From positions 1 to 64,000 of the forward strand of contig NZ_JADKRR010000004.1 of NCBI RefSeq assembly GCF_015351105.1: a DNA stretch of 64,000 nt, written 5' to 3'. This document shows, piece by piece, positions 61,976-64,000 of this stretch. The notes below the pieces were generated by a model that saw only the letters and a program-made list of their open reading frames with translations, had not been told where the DNA came from and did not search any database. How positions within the stretch are numbered: position 1 is the stretch's first letter; every line of letters starts with the position of its first letter. The position numbers were made by a program, and so were the translations under genes. The stretch comes from Clavibacter sp. VKM Ac-2872. GTDB lineage: Bacteria; Actinomycetota; Actinomycetes; Actinomycetales; Microbacteriaceae.

Positions 61976-63231
61976 CCACGAAGGAACTGCAGAACCGGCG
62001 CAAGAACCGGTTCTGGGGGGAGAAGGACATCCCCAAGTCCAAGGCCGAGTTCTTCAACGCGGTCACCACGCCGGCCCCGTCGGGCGATGGCACGGTCGCG
62101 ACGATCCGGATCTACGGTCCGATCGACTCGTGGGGCGGCTTCTGGGGGGTCTCGACGAAGGACGTCGGTGGAGTGCTCGACGCGCTGTCTGAGTCGGTCA
62201 CCCAGATCATCCTCCGGATCAACTCCCCGGGTGGCGAGGTGTTCGAGGGCATCGCGATCCTGAACCTCCTGCGCGCGCATCGCGCGTCGGTGACCGCGGT
62301 CGTCGACGGTCTCGCGGCGTCCGCAGCGTCGGTCATCGCGGCGGGCTGCGACGAGACCGTGATGTCGCCCGGCACGCAGCTGATGATCCACTCGCCGTGG
62401 AGCTTCGCCGGCGGCAACGCGGCCGACCTCCGCAAGCAGGCAGAGGTGCTCGACAGCATCGAGTCGTCGCTCATCGAGGTTTACTCGGCGAAGGCCGGCG
62501 AGAAGGACTGGCCCGCGCTGCTCGCCGCCGAGACGTGGCTGAACGCCGCGCAGGCCGTCGAGCTCGGCCTCGCTGACCGGGTCGCCGTCATCCCCGACGC
62601 GGGCGAGGCGATCACCGTGACCGACGACGAAGAGCTCGTGGTCATCACGCTCGACGACGACGACATCGAGGACGCCGCCGCACGAGCGCGCGTCATCAGC
62701 TTCCCCGAGCGGGCAGCCGCCCGCGCCCAGATCCCCCCGAGCGCATCCGCGCCCGGTTCGCCCACAGAAGAGGAGACGGCCATGCCGGACCTGAACACCA
62801 CCATCCGTGCCCGTCTCGGGCTGCTCGACCCGACCGCCAGCGACGAGGTGATCGTCGCCGCGCTCGACGAGGCCCTCGCCGAGCGGGCCGAGCCCAACCC
62901 GGCCGCTCCCGCGGGGACCGTCCTCATGGACGCCGCGGCCCTCGCGGACCTGCAGGCCGCCGCCAACGAGGGCCGCCAGGCGCTCGCGCAGCAGGCCACC
63001 GCGCGCCGCGAGGCCATCGTCGACGCCGCCCTCGCCGACGGACGCATCGCGCCTGCGTCCCGCGCCGCGTGGCTCACGCAGCTCGAGGCCAACGAGGAGG
63101 GTGCCGCGTCGCTGATCGCGTCGCTCACCCCGAACACCATCCCCGTGGCGGAGCTCGGCGAGAACGCCGAGCCCACCGCGGACCAGTCGCTCTACGCGTC
63201 CGCGTGGGGCACCGACGAGAAGGGGGCCTGA
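61972..63231 (+). CDS. ClpP-like prohead protease fused to scaffold
   Basis: 419 aa, GTG at 61972, overlapping the portal stop (GTGA). ClpP/S49 fold at ~40-215: ILRINSPGGEVFEGIAILN, DGLAASAASVIAAG with the catalytic Ser, and MIHSPWSFAGGN with the His. The C-terminal ~150 residues (from MPDLNTT) are Ala/Glu-rich helices typical of a scaffold. The protease would mature the prohead and degrade the scaffold. Confidence 0.92.
   Translation: MTTKELQNRRKNRFWGEKDIPKSKAEFFNAVTTPAPSGDGTVATIRIYGPIDSWGGFWGVSTKDVGGVLDALSESVTQIILRINSPGGEVFEGIAILNLLRAHRASVTAVVDGLAASAASVIAAGCDETVMSPGTQLMIHSPWSFAGGNAADLRKQAEVLDSIESSLIEVYSAKAGEKDWPALLAAETWLNAAQAVELGLADRVAVIPDAGEAITVTDDEELVVITLDDDDIEDAAARARVISFPERAAARAQIPPSASAPGSPTEEETAMPDLNTTIRARLGLLDPTASDEVIVAALDEALAERAEPNPAAPAGTVLMDAAALADLQAAANEGRQALAQQATARREAIVDAALADGRIAPASRAAWLTQLEANEEGAASLIASLTPNTIPVAELGENAEPTADQSLYASAWGTDEKGA
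62782..63231 (+). CDS. nested scaffold protein (internal start)
   Basis: 149 aa from an in-frame internal ATG at 62782 that has its own ribosome binding site (GAAGAGGAGACGGCC upstream). It would make the scaffold alone from within the protease gene, like lambda Nu3 within gene C. MPDLNTTIRARLGLLDP starts a small helical domain; a coiled-coil Ala/Gln-rich stretch follows. Confidence 0.65.
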   Translation: MPDLNTTIRARLGLLDPTASDEVIVAALDEALAERAEPNPAAPAGTVLMDAAALADLQAAANEGRQALAQQATARREAIVDAALADGRIAPASRAAWLTQLEANEEGAASLIASLTPNTIPVAELGENAEPTADQSLYASAWGTDEKGA

Positions 63232-63233
63232 CC

Positions 63234-63599
63234 ATGGCCGACTACCTGCCCAAGTTCAAGCCCGGCGAGGCCATCACCTACACGGCCTCTGCTGCCGTGA
63301 TCGGTGGCCGCCTCGTGGCCGTCACCACGACCGCGCCCGGCACCCGCACCGTCGGCCCCGCGGGCGTCGACTCCGCGGCCGTCGTCGGCGTCGCCGGCTT
63401 CGACGCCGCCGCCGGCGATCCCGTCACCGTCTACGCGGGCGGCGTGCAGCGCCTCACCGCGTCGGGCGCCATCGCCACCGGAGCGCCCGTCACCGCGGCC
63501 GCCGCCGGTCTCGCCACCACCGGTGGCACCAACCGCGTGGGCATCGCCCTGCAGCCCGCCGCCGCCGCCAACGACGTCATCGACGTCCTCTTCAACTAG
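63234..63599 (+). CDS. capsid decoration protein
   Basis: 121 aa, ATG at 63234, two bases after the protease stop. Ala/Gly/Thr/Val-rich beta protein (PGEAITYTASAAVIGGRLVAV, VVGVAGFDAAAGDPVTVYAGG) of the DUF2190/capsid-cement type that coats and strengthens HK97-fold capsids. Confidence 0.85.
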   Translation: MADYLPKFKPGEAITYTASAAVIGGRLVAVTTTAPGTRTVGPAGVDSAAVVGVAGFDAAAGDPVTVYAGGVQRLTASGAIATGAPVTAAAAGLATTGGTNRVGIALQPAAAANDVIDVLFN

Positions 63600-63606
63600 G
63601 AGCGTC

Positions 63607-64000
63607 ATGCCCTCGTACACCTACCCCGTTGCGCGCCCTGAGGGGACGCTCACCACCGCCCAGATCCACCTCCTCCTGCAGAACCCGGCGGTCATCGCGA
63701 AGCGCGTCGCGACGCTCGCCGACCAGCGGTTCATCGCCGACTTCCTGCTGACCGGTCGCTTCCAGGCCATCGGCGGCGGCATCTTCTACGAGACCGGCGA
63801 GGAGATCTTCCCCGCCGACGCGCCCGAGGTCGTCGCCCCCGGCGGCGAGTACCCGACCACGGTGCTCACCCGTGGCGAGCTCGCGTCCGCGAAGACCACG
63901 AAGTGGGGCCTCGACACCGAGGTCACCGACGAGGCCATCAGCCGGCTCGGCATCCGCCCCGTGGACAGCGCGCTCGTGAAGCTCGCGAACAGCGTCGTCC
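63607..64000 (+). CDS. major capsid protein, 5' part
   Basis: 131 codons visible from ATG at 63607, open at the window edge. It begins MPSYTYPVARPEG and includes RFIADFLLTGRFQAIGGGIFYETGEEIFPADAPEVVAPGGEYP in parts, then GLDTEVTDEAISRLG. Position after protease and decoration genes and the extended N-arm with P-domain-like text point to the HK97-fold major capsid. Confidence 0.82.
   Translation, partial: MPSYTYPVARPEGTLTTAQIHLLLQNPAVIAKRVATLADQRFIADFLLTGRFQAIGGGIFYETGEEIFPADAPEVVAPGGEYPTTVLTRGELASAKTTKWGLDTEVTDEAISRLGIRPVDSALVKLANSVV

Larger units (their letters stand above)
40143..64000. mobile_element. prophage, left ~24 kb
   Basis: From the tRNA-Lys fragment to the window edge, all genes fit a temperate tailed phage: integrase, ImmA/repressor, divergent operators, recombination and replication genes, endolysin, terminase, portal, prohead protease, decoration and capsid. 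Overlapping starts and stops are almost universal, and there is no interruption by an IS or clear pseudogene, so it may be complete and inducible. Tail genes and attR lie beyond the window. Confidence 0.95.

Noticed and set aside
40143-64000. Toxin-antitoxin or CBASS genes carried by the prophage itself
   Set aside because: No cyclase, nuclease effector or toxin-antitoxin pair is recognisable among the phage genes in this window.

Overview
The window is high-GC actinobacterial DNA. Overlapping ATGA/GTGA start-stop junctions, GTG starts and GC-rich bidirectional terminators are frequent. Gene content (type II NADP isocitrate dehydrogenase, secreted multi-domain subtilases, a ZTP-riboswitch glyA-folD operon, DtxR-type MntR) suggests a Microbacteriaceae member, most like Clavibacter; the genus is an inference. 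It opens in the 3' end of a 5S rRNA, so an rrn operon lies just upstream.

Positions 1-40140 are host chromosome. In order: a membrane-anchored dimethylargininase-like protein; a heterodimeric ABC exporter with one degenerate ATP site, preceded by a micro-ORF and a CACGTG inverted repeat; a lipoprotein; an alkyltransferase-like DNA repair protein with a GNAT; icd; two tandem paralogous secreted subtilases (9035-16559); purU; an MFS exporter; a HAD phosphatase; mntH with a palindromic operator and a convergent mntR-like gene; an aldo/keto reductase overlapped by an antisense MFS gene; a LysR regulator; a small membrane protein; an amylosucrase-like protein that has lost catalytic residues; glyA-folD behind a ZTP riboswitch; a gamma-carbonic-anhydrase-like protein; a GNAT; galT-galK divergent from a DeoR regulator plus galM; two small proteins; a secreted beta-helix protein; an SGNH hydrolase; and an acyltransferase-3 protein.

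At 40143-40184 there is a 42-bp tRNA-Lys(UUU) 3' fragment on the minus strand, broken after the anticodon loop and next to a tyrosine integrase. This is read as the left attachment site of a prophage that runs past the window's right edge. Integrase, an ImmA-type metallopeptidase and a repressor are leftward. A 166-bp divergent region holds three 18-bp palindromes (TGNTGCA-N4-TGCANCA), two of them exactly 21 bp apart. Rightward early genes follow: Cro-like and Xis-like HTH proteins, RuvC-like resolvase, YqaJ exonuclease, Bet/RecT annealase, HNH protein, replisome organiser, DNA methyltransferase, DnaB helicase, SSB and many small proteins in overlapping reading frames.

After a terminator at 54540-54575 come an M15 peptidase (probable endolysin), two HNH proteins and a cluster of very small genes. 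One of these (56975-57226) closely resembles the Acb2/Tad1 hairpin domain of anti-CBASS cyclic-nucleotide sponges. The late head module then starts: a C-rich non-coding stretch (possible cos), small and large terminase, an inserted NUMOD4-HNH homing endonuclease on the opposite strand, a DUF935-like portal, a ClpP-like prohead protease with a nested scaffold start, a decoration protein and the 5' part of the major capsid gene. The phage is a temperate HK97-fold tailed phage with its own recombination and helicase-loading genes but no visible primase or polymerase in this part.
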